A stretch of 64,000 nt of DNA from Anisakis pegreffii (GCA_035041965.1 JAPYMA010003045.1:186001-250000), one strand, 5' to 3'. Positions 14,477-25,979 are shown, counted from the stretch's first letter. Translations and numbers: made by a program. Notes: a model not told the origin generated them from the letters alone.

Positions 14477-17400
14477 ATGGCGCAGTTGCCGAAGAAGTTC
14501 GTTTTAATTACTATTATAGTTGCTTTTTTCATTGGTTTGGAGGAGGAATTTGTGTTAAATTTTTGATCAGTTCATCACGTTTTATGATCACTGGGCAAAA
14601 TGTTCAAATGTGCACGTTGATAATATTACAGCATAATAGTAATCAAGTTTTTAAGACAGTATGGGTTAATCATAAAGAAGAACGAGCCGAATCTGTTAGC
14701 AGTTAAATCAGCTGCAGCCGTTGCATTTGCAAATTCAGATGAAGATGATGATAACACCATCGATACTAATGTAGGTTTTGATCTTCCGCTTCTATTCTAT
14801 TATGTTTTCTTTTGTATGCGTTTACTCGTGATCCATTTAGATGTCGATTCAGTCGAATAAATCGCTCAACAACGGTGCTCTTAAATTCCATAAATATTCA
14901 ACTTGATTTCTCGATAAATCTCCAAGTGTTTTCTAGAAACATGGAGAATGTCATCAAATATTTAGCTGTGCTTTTCAATGTCAGCTCACAGTTTCAGTTT
15001 CAATGCAAAGCAATCGAATAGTGTAACGCACACTACACCTGGTTGTATTGTGCGTTTGAACAATGAAATAATAGCCGAAGTAACAGTGGATGAATGAGGT
15101 TGTGCTTTCAGATAATGAAATCAAAAAGCGAAAGTGCCTCAATAATGCGCGTTCGTATGCAAGCCAAACGTGAACACGAAAGGGCATTGGCTCAAGACCC
15201 GTCAATATTCGATTACGATGCCGTTTATGAGGACCTTCAAGCGAGTAAAAATCAAAAGTTATTGGAACAAAAAACGGCTGATAGAGAACGAAAAGTTAGT
15301 GATTCGTTTCATTTCTTAACGTTCGTGATTGCTATTAAGCATTCGTGATGATCATTCATGGAATTGTTGACATTTTACAGTCACAACAAATGCGGATTAT
15401 TTTAGCTCTTATTTAGAATAGTGCTTAAGTTTTGGTGTAATTTTCTGAAAAGTTTGTTTTTTACAAGGAAAAGTTTAACGTAATGGCCATTAAGAGTCCA
15501 CTGTCAGTGACTGAGAGGAGTCATATATGCAGAATTTATGAATTTGGATATGTTGAAAGTGTTCACAAATATGCACTGGTTTATTATATGAAAATGAGAT
15601 TTATTGAATTGCCCATTGCAGAGATACAATCTGCAGATAATAGATTTGCTCGTAAATATCATGGGTTGTTTCAGTCGAAATATGCAGAGCAAATATTAAA
15701 AGCACATAAACGACGTCTTTTGGAGCAACAAGGTAGAGAAGAAAGAAAACAATTGAAAGAACGTGAGGCTGAGAATGGTGAATTCGAGGATAAAGAGGTT
15801 CGTTCACTTCGCTGTTACTCAGCGGTTTTGCATTTATGATACTTTTTGGATTCCATTTTACGTTATTATTTATTACTTCGGACTGCAGATTGATTGGACA
15901 AGTATTCATCAGAATGAAGTAATAATTAATAATATTAATTAATTCAAGGTGTTTGTTACGGGAGCGTATCGAAAACAAATGGAGGAAATGCAAAAATTCC
16001 GTGAACAAGAGGCCGTTGAGAATCGTTTGGACGGTTTGTTGGCATCTATCATCTCATTTTATCCTGATATTACGTGTGTTATTTTCAAAACAGTATTCGT
16101 TAGATGATATCGTAGTGTTTCCTATTTTACTGTAACAAAAAAATTAAAGAAACAATATTCTAATGAACTGAATTTCTGGCAAAATAAATTGAACGGGAAG
16201 GAATGGAATGAAGATTTCTGTGACATGCAAATCTGCGAATAAATTGTTGGTAATGTTGTATGATAGGTGAAGTGCTAATCGATTCTGATTTCCATGACCT
16301 GAATTTCTTTCTAACTTAGGCTAGGGCTTACTTAGGCGCGGGGTCGTGTTGGTTTCAATTGGCGGTAACTGAAGTTGACCGAATGCTTACCGTATTATGC
16401 AATCAATTGTCATTTTTCATTTTTATTGGAGTAATTCTAGAGTTAACGGCCGTCGAGAAGCAAAAAGAGGGCATGTGGCAGGGCGGATTCTACCGGTCCC
16501 TTCTAAATGATCTCTCTCGTAAAGACGACCAAACCTCATCATCTGATCGAAATAGTCAGAATCAGTTCAAAGAGGAGGTTATTTACGGTCTCATTTGTCA
16601 TTCAGTTTATTCGTTGATGACATCAAGAACAGCAGTGTCAGTGATAATTTAGTGGAGGGAAGGTAGAGATTGTTTTGATATGATGAGTTTGCAGGTTTAT
16701 TGAATTTCAGATCTGCTGGTCTTGATGTACAAAATTATTCATGCAACTTTTGATTGATCAAATTTGTGGTTGTCCGATGATGGTTCTCTGAGCTGAAACA
16801 TTGAAAAATAATTTTTCGCATCAAGATGAGTGCATTTGAAATTCAATAAAGCCGCACATAGGTGATCTAAAAACAAGGTATACCATCTATTTACACAATG
16901 CGTCTTCGAAAGAGTGGCGATTAATCACATGAGTAATTCAGTACTGATGATAACAGATGTAGTTATAATACCTATGCAAATATTGATGTAAATAGGTATT
17001 TGATGGCGATGATATTCATGTTCACAAATTTGAAGGTAACGGATGAGAATGATGTTGAAATGAATGAAGCAAAGGACGAACTTGAAAAAGCGTGTTCGTC
17101 GAAATGCGCATCGCTGCAATCGAAGCAGCAAAAAGTGAAATTTTCCGAAAAAGTGAAATCGTTGCGAAGAAGAGAGAGCAGTTCATCAGGCGATGGTGAC
17201 GATTCATCGTTAAAAACGCCGAAAGATCGCTCTTCAGAGTCCGAGCAACGCAGAAAAATGATTGAATCTGCAAAAAAATTGAAGAAGAAATCGATATATT
17301 CATCAGACGACGAGTCTGAATCAGACAGCAACGCACCTTTGTCGCCACTCACCAACGAAGGACCAATACTAAAACCTGGATTGAATATTTTGGTTCGTTC

Positions 17401-19228
17401 AATGTTATCAGTATTTATTCATTGAGTTTAATGGTTTTCTTCTAAAACTTTCTGGAAAACTTGTGTGTTTGAGTGCGTTCGGTGATCTATTTTATGTGGT
17501 TAGAGAATGCTTTTGGTGTTTCTGTTCTCCTCGCCGCACTTCAGTGTCCACCTTCAATTACCAAGAACAAATGAATTCTTTCCAGCTAATTGAGCCGCTG
17601 GTCAACGCCTACAGGATCACTTATGTCCAATCGTTACTCGAATATTCGTTGGAATTAATTTCTGTCGCTTTCAGCCAAAAGCAACTAAAAAGCCAACAAA
17701 AGCTCAACAATTGCAACGTCGGTTCACACCGTCACCAACAGGAAGTGGCAATAATGATAGCAGTGGTGATGAACGTGATATATCTGATTCGCGAGAGAGG
17801 AGAAGAACGAGGGCAGTGGAGCAAGACAGAGGAACAAGGAATGGACGCTCGAGAAAATATCGGCGAGAGCGTTCGAAATCGTCGTCTGTGTCACCGTCAG
17901 GAAAACGTCATAAAAAACGGTAACTTTTGAGAACAGTTTGAGGATTAATTTATTGATCAGTTTGAGTGTTTGGTTTAAGATAAAATTGAATAAATCGCTT
18001 TGTTAGGATGAATGATATTTCAGCAAAAAAAACTACATTGTTATTGTAATTTTGTCTTTTTTGTGTAATTTTGTCTATTTTTTTGTCTTTCTATGATCGT
18101 CATGGCCGCTGAATTTCTTTTATTTGAGTTCTGTCGTATTCCTTCATTTCATTCTGTTCATTTTCGGATTGGAATTGAATGCATTGCTTTCAATTCATCC
18201 CATTTTCTTCGAGATGGAACATTCGAAATTCGCAGGAGGGCAGTTACGAATGATTTCTAAATAAATAGCAAAATCTGTTACACCATTTTCTCTTGCATTT
18301 GTTCGTTCAGTTTATTGCGAAAAAATAAGTGCCAATGGGTTCATAATGAATGAAGAGCAAAGGTAATAGGGTAGAATGGAAATCGATAGTTTGTAGGAGG
18401 AATAAGGGAAAGCGGACGATTGTATGGGTCAGATTTCCAAATTGACTGGTCAAAATTGGACGCAGAAAATGGGTATAGGTGATAAGTCGCGATATGTGAA
18501 GGGGATTTTGTTCATAATGAGCATTAACGGCTGAACCAGTAAATAAAAATGAACTTGAACTTAGAAACTGCATAATTTTGGAGGTTCTTTTACAGCATCG
18601 ATCATTCAAAAGAAAGAGATGGACATCGCAATCATGATCGTCGTGAACGACGTCATCGTTCTGATCGGCCTGAACATGGAGAGGAATGGACACCGAGGGA
18701 TAAACGAAGCAGAAAGCGACCAGAGGATGATGAGAAGAAAAAGATTGGAAAAGATGAGGTAGAAGTAAAAGGTGGTAAGGCTAAGAATGAACGAGCTGAA
18801 AAGGACACAAAGAAACCGATCACGAAACAAGAGAGGTTACTATTTATTCATTATTTTAATGAATGTTCAGTTATATTATTTCACTGAATTCGGCATTGCC
18901 TAGCTGTATTTCTTGTGTGTTTATCTGCCCCGATTTCATTCTACATAGCTCCGATATTATTTCATTTCAAGATGATTTGAACTGTTGAGTATAATTTTAT
19001 TTAATGTTTATTTTGTTCGGTCGCTATTGGATTTTCACTTTTTTCGAGGTTATAACCATTAGAACTATCATCGGAAACCATTCAAATATTAGAATTATAA
19101 TTTGAGTTTCCAGATTGCAAAGGCTGAAAGAAGTACTGAAGCAACGTAATAGTGACAAAGAGATCGCCGAATTTCGGCAGCGTTACTTGGAGCGCAAACA
19201 AAATGTTGTTGTTACGATACCGGTTTGA
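14477..19228 (+). CDS. ccdc-55: nuclear speckle splicing regulatory protein 1 homologue (NSRP1/CCDC55)
   Basis: Ten exons join in phase to 539 residues (human NSRP1 is 558): 14477-14496, 14656-14770, 15112-15294, 15675-15797, 15949-16033, 16441-16577, 17036-17392, 17675-17919, 18596-18835, 19114-19228. The N-terminus MAQLPKKQYGLIIKK matches the family start. The conserved domain spans about residues 60-200: DYDAVYEDLQ, RERKSKYAEQILKAHKRR, ENGEFEDKEVFVTGAYRKQM and GGFYRSLLND. The rest is charged and Ser/Arg-rich (RRRESSSSGDGDDSS, SRERRRTR, RERRHRSDRPEH), as expected for a speckle protein. The end FRQRYLERKQ is also family-like. Known homologues regulate alternative splice-site choice; the function here is inferred. 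The 3' splice site of exon 7 (TTTGAAG) is weak, so that boundary is least certain. Confidence 0.9.
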
Positions 19229-20584
19229 ATGGCAAATCCTTCATTCTGTAATTAAATACCTCTCAAGTATTCACGTTACTCCGCGTTCACAAATTCTTAT
19301 TCTTTTATTCGTTCCTGTAATGGCCCTTTGATTTTAATCTCTGAAATCATCCACAGTCTCAACAAACTTGCACTGCGGCGGTGCCACGCTTGTCACGATG
19401 ATTCTCCTCCTAAGGGACGGGCAAAAGCACGAAATTTGAAATGCATACAGAGTGATTAGCCACGGAAAACTAAAATTTTTGTACGACCAACAATAATATC
19501 TGATTTTCATAAGCGCAGCGAACGTCGCTGTCCTTCTCGCTACTTTTTCTCTTGCTGTCATTACTTGAACTTCCCATCACCTTGTTGTAATTGCGGTTGT
19601 TGTTAAAGTGATTGTGAACACTGATATCTCAAGTTTTCACAACTCCGTAATCGAATCCTTTACATTTTCCGCTCACAGGCGTATGCTCAGTGGTAGAAGT
19701 ACCTGTAAAATCCTGACCACTTTCCATTTCTTGGAGTGCTTTTCAATGCCGGAATAATCTAGTGACTGGAAAATGGTCACGGATAGCAGATGATGCAAGC
19801 ATTGCTGACAATGAAAGAAAAGCAAGGATGACGACATTATGAATTTTTTGTCCATCGCCTTTTGAAAACCGAAATCGTAGTTGGAGCTGTCGTAAAATGA
19901 TTTATCGAATTGCTATTGTGAGGATGATAAACAACAAATATTAGTGAATATGAATACACTGAGGACGACTGATCTGTTATTCAAGACGAATACAGCACCG
20001 AAATTATGTGTAATATCGGCTTTTAACAAATCCAAATTCCTGGATTATTTCGAAGACGATTAATTGGATTGGACTTCAAAAGTCGGGATCGTGGGATCCC
20101 ATACAGAGTAATATGATGCATATTTATTTGTTTATCCATTCATATATAATAGATATAACTTGTATTGGGAAGTATCAGTGCAGAACCAATAAAATATTAT
20201 ATCAGCTTCATGTTCTTCGTCAGCTTTTTTTGAAATTATTCTATTTTGTTCTTGATTGGAAATGAAACTTGTTGATGAGGAAGGTGGAACGTTTTACTGT
20301 TGAGATATTCATCGGTAATCATGAAACAAGTCACATTTTAGAGATTCTGCAATGAGCTTACATTGCTCAAGATGGAGATTAATCATGATTATCAACAATT
20401 CGGTGTTTCCATCAGTTTCATTTTTTCGTCATTATTTTATGAGTTTATCGATTCTATTTCAGAAATTTAATTTAAAGTAGATTGGTTCGTCTGGAGCTTA
20501 CGGTTACAGAATTATCAACTTTCATAAATTTTTTTGAATATTTATTGAGTGAAATGATTAACCAGGGACAAATTTGGAGGGACA
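19229..20584. other. intergenic between NSRP1 and the tRNA array
   Basis: AT-rich spacer without a recognised gene. Minus-strand frames at 19334-19561 and 19673-19855 have no motif or splice support. From about 20550 the sequence becomes array-related. Confidence 0.45.
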
Positions 20585-20656
20585 TCCTAGATACTACAGT
20601 GGTAAGTGTCCGGGCCAATCACGTGCGAGACCCGGTTTCGATTCCCGGCGGGTGAG
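20585..20656 (+). pseudogene. degraded tRNA-Asp copy (array left edge)
   Basis: Exactly 72 nt and alignable end to end, but with many substitutions: the D arm is changed, the anticodon loop reads CAATCAC instead of CTGTCAC, and the B box has an extra T (GGTTTCGATTCC). A B-like spacer follows. Confidence 0.85.
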
Positions 20657-20758
20657 TTTTTTAGCAGTTATAATCATTTTTAATGCGAAGCAATTACTTG
20701 TCATTTTCACAATGCAGACTTCCCAATCAAACAAATATTCACCAACTAAGATATCATC

Positions 20759-20830
20759 TCCTCGGTAGTATAGTGGTGAGTATCCGCGCCTGTCACGTGC
20801 GAGACCCGGGTTCGATTCCCGGCCGGGGAG
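20759..20830 (+). tRNA. tRNA-Asp(GTC), copy 1
   Basis: Intact. Its A spacer runs into the 10-N gap at 20931. Confidence 0.95.
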
Positions 20831-20930
20831 TTCTTTTAGCAGTTATTAGTATTTTTAATATGATGTAATTACTTGTCATTTTCGCAATGCAGACTTCCCA
20901 ATCAAACAAATATTCACCAACTAAGATATC

Positions 20931-20940
20931 NNNNNNNNNN
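20931..20940. other. assembly gap (10 N)
   Basis: Ten Ns inside an A spacer. The flank stops at GATATC and resumes at CTTCCCAATC, a spacer position already passed. The true number of units at this point is therefore unknown. Confidence 0.98.
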
Positions 20941-20980
20941 CTTCCCAATCAAACAAATATTCACCAACTAAGATATCATC

Positions 20981-21052
20981 TCCTCGGTAGTATAGTGGTG
21001 AGTATCCGCGCCTGTCACGTGCGAGACCCGGGTTCGATTCCCGGCCGGGGAG
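20981..21052 (+). tRNA. tRNA-Asp(GTC), copy 2
   Basis: Intact; A spacer follows. Confidence 0.95.
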
Positions 21053-21155
21053 TTCTTTTAGCAGTTATTAGTATTTTTAATATGATGTAATTACTTGTCA
21101 TTTTCGCAATGCAGACTTCCCAATCAAACAAATATTCACCAACTAAGATATCATC

Positions 21156-21227
21156 TCCTCGGTAGTATAGTGGTGAGTATCCGCGCCTGTCACGTGCGAG
21201 ACCCGGGTTCGATTCCCGGCCGGGGAG
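21156..21227 (+). tRNA. tRNA-Asp(GTC), copy 3
   Basis: Intact; A spacer. Confidence 0.95.
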
Positions 21228-21330
21228 TTCTTTTAGCAGTTATTAGTATTTTTAATATGATGTAATTACTTGTCATTTTCGCAATGCAGACTTCCCAATC
21301 AAACAAATATTCACCAACTAAGATATCATC

Positions 21331-21404
21331 TCCTCGGTAGTATAGTGGTGAGTATCCGCGCCTGTCACGTGCAGAGACCCGGGTTCGATTCCCGGCCGGG
21401 GGAG
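21331..21404 (+). pseudogene. tRNA-Asp copy 4 with two 1-nt insertions
   Basis: An extra A lies after the anticodon stem (GTGCAGAGACCC) and an extra G in the acceptor 3' strand, giving 74 nt. The following spacer is cut to 26 nt (21405-21430), joining the terminator directly to the spacer end. Either a recombination scar or an assembly seam. Confidence 0.8.
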
Positions 21405-21430
21405 TTCTTTTAACCAACTAAGATATCATC

Positions 21431-21502
21431 TCCTCGGTAGTATAGTGGTGAGTATCCGCGCCTGTCACGTGCGAGACCCGGGTTCGATTCCCGGCCGGGG
21501 AG
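21431..21502 (+). tRNA. tRNA-Asp(GTC), copy 5
   Basis: Intact; only 26 nt separate it from copy 4; A spacer follows. Confidence 0.95.
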
Positions 21503-21605
21503 TTCTTTTAGCAGTTATTAGTATTTTTAATATGATGTAATTACTTGTCATTTTCGCAATGCAGACTTCCCAATCAAACAAATATTCACCAACTAAGATA
21601 TCATC

Positions 21606-21677
21606 TCCTCGGTAGTATAGTGGTGAGTATCCGCGCCTGTCACGTGCGAGACCCGGGTTCGATTCCCGGCCGGGGAG
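21606..21677 (+). tRNA. tRNA-Asp(GTC), copy 6
   Basis: Intact; A spacer. Confidence 0.95.
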
Positions 21678-21780
21678 TTCTTTTAGCAGTTATTAGTATT
21701 TTTAATATGATGTAATTACTTGTCATTTTCGCAATGCAGACTTCCCAATCAAACAAATATTCACCAACTAAGATATCATC

Positions 21781-21852
21781 TCCTCGGTAGTATAGTGGTG
21801 AGTATCCGCGCCTGTCACGTGCGAGACCCGGGTTCGATTCCCGGCCGGGGAG
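21781..21852 (+). tRNA. tRNA-Asp(GTC), copy 7
   Basis: Intact; A spacer. Confidence 0.95.
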
Positions 21853-21955
21853 TTCTTTTAGCAGTTATTAGTATTTTTAATATGATGTAATTACTTGTCA
21901 TTTTCGCAATGCAGACTTCCCAATCAAACAAATATTCACCAACTAAGATATCATC

Positions 21956-22027
21956 TCCTCGGTAGTATAGTGGTGAGTATCCGCGCCTGTCACGTGCGAG
22001 ACCCGGGTTCGATTCCCGGCCGGGGAG
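21956..22027 (+). tRNA. tRNA-Asp(GTC), copy 8
   Basis: Intact; A spacer. Confidence 0.95.
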
Positions 22028-22130
22028 TTCTTTTAGCAGTTATTAGTATTTTTAATATGATGTAATTACTTGTCATTTTCGCAATGCAGACTTCCCAATC
22101 AAACAAATATTCACCAACTAAGATATCATC

Positions 22131-22202
22131 TCCTCGGTAGTATAGTGGTGAGTATCCGCGCCTGTCACGTGCGAGACCCGGGTTCGATTCCCGGCCGGGG
22201 AG
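22131..22202 (+). tRNA. tRNA-Asp(GTC), copy 9
   Basis: Intact; A spacer. Confidence 0.95.
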
Positions 22203-22305
22203 TTCTTTTAGCAGTTATTAGTATTTTTAATATGATGTAATTACTTGTCATTTTCGCAATGCAGACTTCCCAATCAAACAAATATTCACCAACTAAGATA
22301 TCATC

Positions 22306-22377
22306 TCCTCGGTAGTATAGTGGTGAGTATCCGCGCCTGTCACGTGCGAGACCCGGGTTCGATTCCCGGCCGGGGAG
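22306..22377 (+). tRNA. tRNA-Asp(GTC), copy 10
   Basis: Intact. Followed by a 158-nt spacer (22378-22535) in which an A spacer reaches GATATC and then re-enters a B spacer at TCATTTTCACAATGC. Confidence 0.95.
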
Positions 22378-22535
22378 TTCTTTTAGCAGTTATTAGTATT
22401 TTTAATATGATGTAATTACTTGTCATTTTCGCAATGCAGACTTCCCAATCAAACAAATATTCACCAACTAAGATATCTCATTTTCACAATGCAGACTTCC
22501 CAATCAAACAAATATTCACCAACTAAGATATCATC

Positions 22536-22607
22536 TCCTCGGTAGTATAGTGGTGAGTATCCGCGCCTGTCACGTGCGAGACCCGGGTTCGATTCCCGGC
22601 CGGGGAG
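22536..22607 (+). tRNA. tRNA-Asp(GTC), copy 11
   Basis: Intact; A spacer. Confidence 0.95.
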
Positions 22608-22710
22608 TTCTTTTAGCAGTTATTAGTATTTTTAATATGATGTAATTACTTGTCATTTTCGCAATGCAGACTTCCCAATCAAACAAATATTCACCAACTA
22701 AGATATCATC

Positions 22711-22782
22711 TCCTCGGTAGTATAGTGGTGAGTATCCGCGCCTGTCACGTGCGAGACCCGGGTTCGATTCCCGGCCGGGGAG
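22711..22782 (+). tRNA. tRNA-Asp(GTC), copy 12
   Basis: Intact; A spacer. Confidence 0.95.
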
Positions 22783-22885
22783 TTCTTTTAGCAGTTATTA
22801 GTATTTTTAATATGATGTAATTACTTGTCATTTTCGCAATGCAGACTTCCCAATCAAACAAATATTCACCAACTAAGATATCATC

Positions 22886-22957
22886 TCCTCGGTAGTATAG
22901 TGGTGAGTATCCGCGCCTGTCACGTGCGAGACCCGGGTTCGATTCCCGGCCGGGGAG
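22886..22957 (+). tRNA. tRNA-Asp(GTC), copy 13
   Basis: Intact; B spacer. Confidence 0.95.
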
Positions 22958-23059
22958 TTTTTTAGCAGTTATTATTATTTTTAATGCGACGCAATTACTT
23001 GTCATTTTCACAATGCAGACTTCCCAATCAAACAAATATTCACCAACTAAGATATCATC

Positions 23060-23131
23060 TCCTCGGTAGTATAGTGGTGAGTATCCGCGCCTGTCACGTG
23101 CGAGACCCGGGTTCGATTCCCGGCCGGGGAG
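23060..23131 (+). tRNA. tRNA-Asp(GTC), copy 14
   Basis: Intact; B spacer. Confidence 0.95.
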
Positions 23132-23233
23132 TTTTTTAGCAGTTATTATTATTTTTAATGCGACGCAATTACTTGTCATTTTCACAATGCAGACTTCCCA
23201 ATCAAACAAATATTCACCAACTAAGATATCATC

Positions 23234-23305
23234 TCCTCGGTAGTATAGTGGTGAGTATCCGCGCCTGTCACGTGCGAGACCCGGGTTCGATTCCCGGCCG
23301 GGGAG
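23234..23305 (+). tRNA. tRNA-Asp(GTC), copy 15
   Basis: Intact; hybrid spacer (B-type T-run, then A-type AATATGATGTAATT). Confidence 0.95.
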
Positions 23306-23407
23306 TTTTTTAGCAGTTTTTAGTATTTTTAATATGATGTAATTACTTGTCATTTTCGCAATGCAGACTTCCCAATCAAACAAATATTCACCAACTAAGA
23401 TATCATC

Positions 23408-23479
23408 TCCTCGGTAGTATAGTGGTGAGTATCCGCGCCTGTCACGTGCGAGACCCGGGTTCGATTCCCGGCCGGGGAG
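23408..23479 (+). tRNA. tRNA-Asp(GTC), copy 16
   Basis: Intact; A spacer. Confidence 0.95.
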
Positions 23480-23582
23480 TTCTTTTAGCAGTTATTAGTA
23501 TTTTTAATATGATGTAATTACTTGTCATTTTCGCAATGCAGACTTCCCAATCAAACAAATATTCACCAACTAAGATATCATC

Positions 23583-23654
23583 TCCTCGGTAGTATAGTGG
23601 TGAGTATCCGCGCCTGTCACGTGCGAGACCCGGGTTCGATTCCCGGCCGGGGAG
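23583..23654 (+). tRNA. tRNA-Asp(GTC), copy 17
   Basis: Intact; B spacer. Confidence 0.95.
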
Positions 23655-23756
23655 TTTTTTAGCAGTTATTATTATTTTTAATGCGACGCAATTACTTGTC
23701 ATTTTCACAATGCAGACTTCCCAATCAAACAAATATTCACCAACTAAGATATCATC

Positions 23757-23828
23757 TCCTCGGTAGTATAGTGGTGAGTATCCGCGCCTGTCACGTGCGA
23801 GACCCGGGTTCGATTCCCGGCCGGGGAG
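23757..23828 (+). tRNA. tRNA-Asp(GTC), copy 18
   Basis: Intact; A spacer. Confidence 0.95.
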
Positions 23829-23931
23829 TTCTTTTAGCAGTTATTAGTATTTTTAATATGATGTAATTACTTGTCATTTTCGCAATGCAGACTTCCCAAT
23901 CAAACAAATATTCACCAACTAAGATATCATC

Positions 23932-24003
23932 TCCTCGGTAGTATAGTGGTGAGTATCCGCGCCTGTCACGTGCGAGACCCGGGTTCGATTCCCGGCCGGG
24001 GAG
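23932..24003 (+). tRNA. tRNA-Asp(GTC), copy 19
   Basis: Intact; its A-type spacer starts normally but diverges from about 24060, entering the degraded block. Confidence 0.95.
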
Positions 24004-24110
24004 TTCTTTTAGCAGTTATTAGTATTTTTAATATGATGTAATTACTTGTCATTTTCGCAAACGCAGTCTTCCCAATCAAAAACTAATATTCACCCCACTA
24101 AGATATCGTC

Positions 24111-24182
24111 TCCTCGGTAGTATAGTGGTGAGTATCCGCGCCTGTCACGCGCGAGACCTGGTCTCGATTCCTGGCCGGGGCG
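24111..24182 (+). pseudogene. tRNA-Asp copy 20, damaged T arm
   Basis: 72 nt with the GTC anticodon kept and an anticodon stem repaired to CGCGC/GCGCG. The B box is broken (GGTCTCGATTCC), pair 53-61 is lost and acceptor pair 1-72 is T/C. Probably neither well transcribed nor correctly folded. Confidence 0.8.
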
Positions 24183-24310
24183 TTTTTGCATAAGGCGGTT
24201 ATTAAGAATATTTCGCCGAAGGCGACGCAATCACTCGGTCAGCTTCAGGCCGCGGCAGACTTCCCAATCGCGTCACGTTATACCCACCCACCAAACTGGT
24301 GATATCACCA

Positions 24311-24394
24311 TCCCTCTGGTATGGCAGGCGTAGTGGTGAGCATCCGCGCCTGCCACGCGCGCATGACCCGCTGGCTCGATTCCTGGCCGGGGAG
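24311..24394 (+). pseudogene. tRNA-Asp copy 21, heavily altered, anticodon position GCC
   Basis: About 84 nt with insertions in the acceptor/D region and the variable region. The anticodon loop reads CTGCCAC, so the Asp GTC has become GCC. The surrounding spacer is also altered and richer in G and C. Confidence 0.75.
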
Positions 24395-24508
24395 TTTTTT
24401 TGCAAAGTTATTATTACTGTTTTAATGCGACGCAATTACTCACTTGTTGTCATTCTCGCAACGCGGACTTCGCAATCAAAGCAAATATTCACCAACCAAG
24501 ATATCATC

Positions 24509-24582
24509 TACCTCGGTAGATATAGCGGTGAGTATCCGCGCCTGTCACGTGCGAGACCCGGGTTCGATTCCCGGCCGGGGAG
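24509..24582 (+). pseudogene. tRNA-Asp copy 22 with two inserted A residues
   Basis: An extra A follows nt 1 and another sits inside the A box (GGTAGATATAGCGG); the 3' half is normal. A hybrid spacer follows. Confidence 0.75.
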
Positions 24583-24684
24583 TTTTTTAGCAGTTTTTAG
24601 TATTTTTAATATGATGTAATTACTTGTCATTTTCGCAATGCAGACTTCCCAATCAAACAAATATTCACCCACTAAGATATCATC

Positions 24685-24756
24685 TCCTCGGTAGTATAGT
24701 GGTGAGTATCCGCGCCTGTCACGTGCGAGACCCGGGTTCGATTCCCGGCCGGGGAG
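24685..24756 (+). tRNA. tRNA-Asp(GTC), copy 23
   Basis: Intact; A spacer. Confidence 0.95.
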
Positions 24757-24859
24757 TTCTTTTAGCAGTTATTAGTATTTTTAATATGATGTAATTACTT
24801 GTCATTTTCGCAATGCAGACTTCCCAATCAAACAAATATTCACCAACTAAGATATCATC

Positions 24860-24931
24860 TCCTCGGTAGTATAGTGGTGAGTATCCGCGCCTGTCACGTG
24901 CGAGACCCGGGTTCGATTCCCGGCCGGGGAG
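24860..24931 (+). tRNA. tRNA-Asp(GTC), copy 24
   Basis: Intact; A spacer. Confidence 0.95.
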
Positions 24932-25034
24932 TTCTTTTAGCAGTTATTAGTATTTTTAATATGATGTAATTACTTGTCATTTTCGCAATGCAGACTTCCC
25001 AATCAAACAAATATTCACCAACTAAGATATCATC

Positions 25035-25106
25035 TCCTCGGTAGTATAGTGGTGAGTATCCGCGCCTGTCACGTGCGAGACCCGGGTTCGATTCCCGGCC
25101 GGGGAG
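25035..25106 (+). tRNA. tRNA-Asp(GTC), copy 25
   Basis: Intact; A spacer. Confidence 0.95.
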
Positions 25107-25209
25107 TTCTTTTAGCAGTTATTAGTATTTTTAATATGATGTAATTACTTGTCATTTTCGCAATGCAGACTTCCCAATCAAACAAATATTCACCAACTAA
25201 GATATCATC

Positions 25210-25281
25210 TCCTCGGTAGTATAGTGGTGAGTATCCGCGCCTGTCACGTGCGAGACCCGGGTTCGATTCCCGGCCGGGGAG
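25210..25281 (+). tRNA. tRNA-Asp(GTC), copy 26
   Basis: Intact; A spacer; start of the alternating A/B tract. Confidence 0.95.
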
Positions 25282-25384
25282 TTCTTTTAGCAGTTATTAG
25301 TATTTTTAATATGATGTAATTACTTGTCATTTTCGCAATGCAGACTTCCCAATCAAACAAATATTCACCAACTAAGATATCATC

Positions 25385-25456
25385 TCCTCGGTAGTATAGT
25401 GGTGAGTATCCGCGCCTGTCACGTGCGAGACCCGGGTTCGATTCCCGGCCGGGGAG
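25385..25456 (+). tRNA. tRNA-Asp(GTC), copy 27
   Basis: Intact; B spacer. Confidence 0.95.
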
Positions 25457-25558
25457 TTTTTTAGCAGTTATTATTATTTTTAATGCGACGCAATTACTTG
25501 TCATTTTCACAATGCAGACTTCCCAATCAAACAAATATTCACCAACTAAGATATCATC

Positions 25559-25630
25559 TCCTCGGTAGTATAGTGGTGAGTATCCGCGCCTGTCACGTGC
25601 GAGACCCGGGTTCGATTCCCGGCCGGGGAG
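25559..25630 (+). tRNA. tRNA-Asp(GTC), copy 28
   Basis: Intact; A spacer. Confidence 0.95.
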
Positions 25631-25733
25631 TTCTTTTAGCAGTTATTAGTATTTTTAATATGATGTAATTACTTGTCATTTTCGCAATGCAGACTTCCCA
25701 ATCAAACAAATATTCACCAACTAAGATATCATC

Positions 25734-25805
25734 TCCTCGGTAGTATAGTGGTGAGTATCCGCGCCTGTCACGTGCGAGACCCGGGTTCGATTCCCGGCCG
25801 GGGAG
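25734..25805 (+). tRNA. tRNA-Asp(GTC), copy 29
   Basis: Intact; B spacer. Confidence 0.95.
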
Positions 25806-25907
25806 TTTTTTAGCAGTTATTATTATTTTTAATGCGACGCAATTACTTGTCATTTTCACAATGCAGACTTCCCAATCAAACAAATATTCACCAACTAAGA
25901 TATCATC

Positions 25908-25979
25908 TCCTCGGTAGTATAGTGGTGAGTATCCGCGCCTGTCACGTGCGAGACCCGGGTTCGATTCCCGGCCGGGGAG
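25908..25979 (+). tRNA. tRNA-Asp(GTC), copy 30
   Basis: Intact; A spacer. Confidence 0.95.

Noticed and set aside
22745..23383. 212-codon minus-strand ORF of four repeated blocks, and many 61- and 96-codon ORFs in the array
   Set aside because: They are translations of the tRNA repeat. The 174-bp unit is divisible by three, so frames stay open across B spacers and break at 175-bp A spacers. Automated pipelines could mistake them for a repeat protein family.
24311..24394. Functional tRNA-Gly(GCC) created by anticodon switch
   Set aside because: The unit has several insertions that break the acceptor, D and variable regions, and it lies in a block of doubtful sequence quality.
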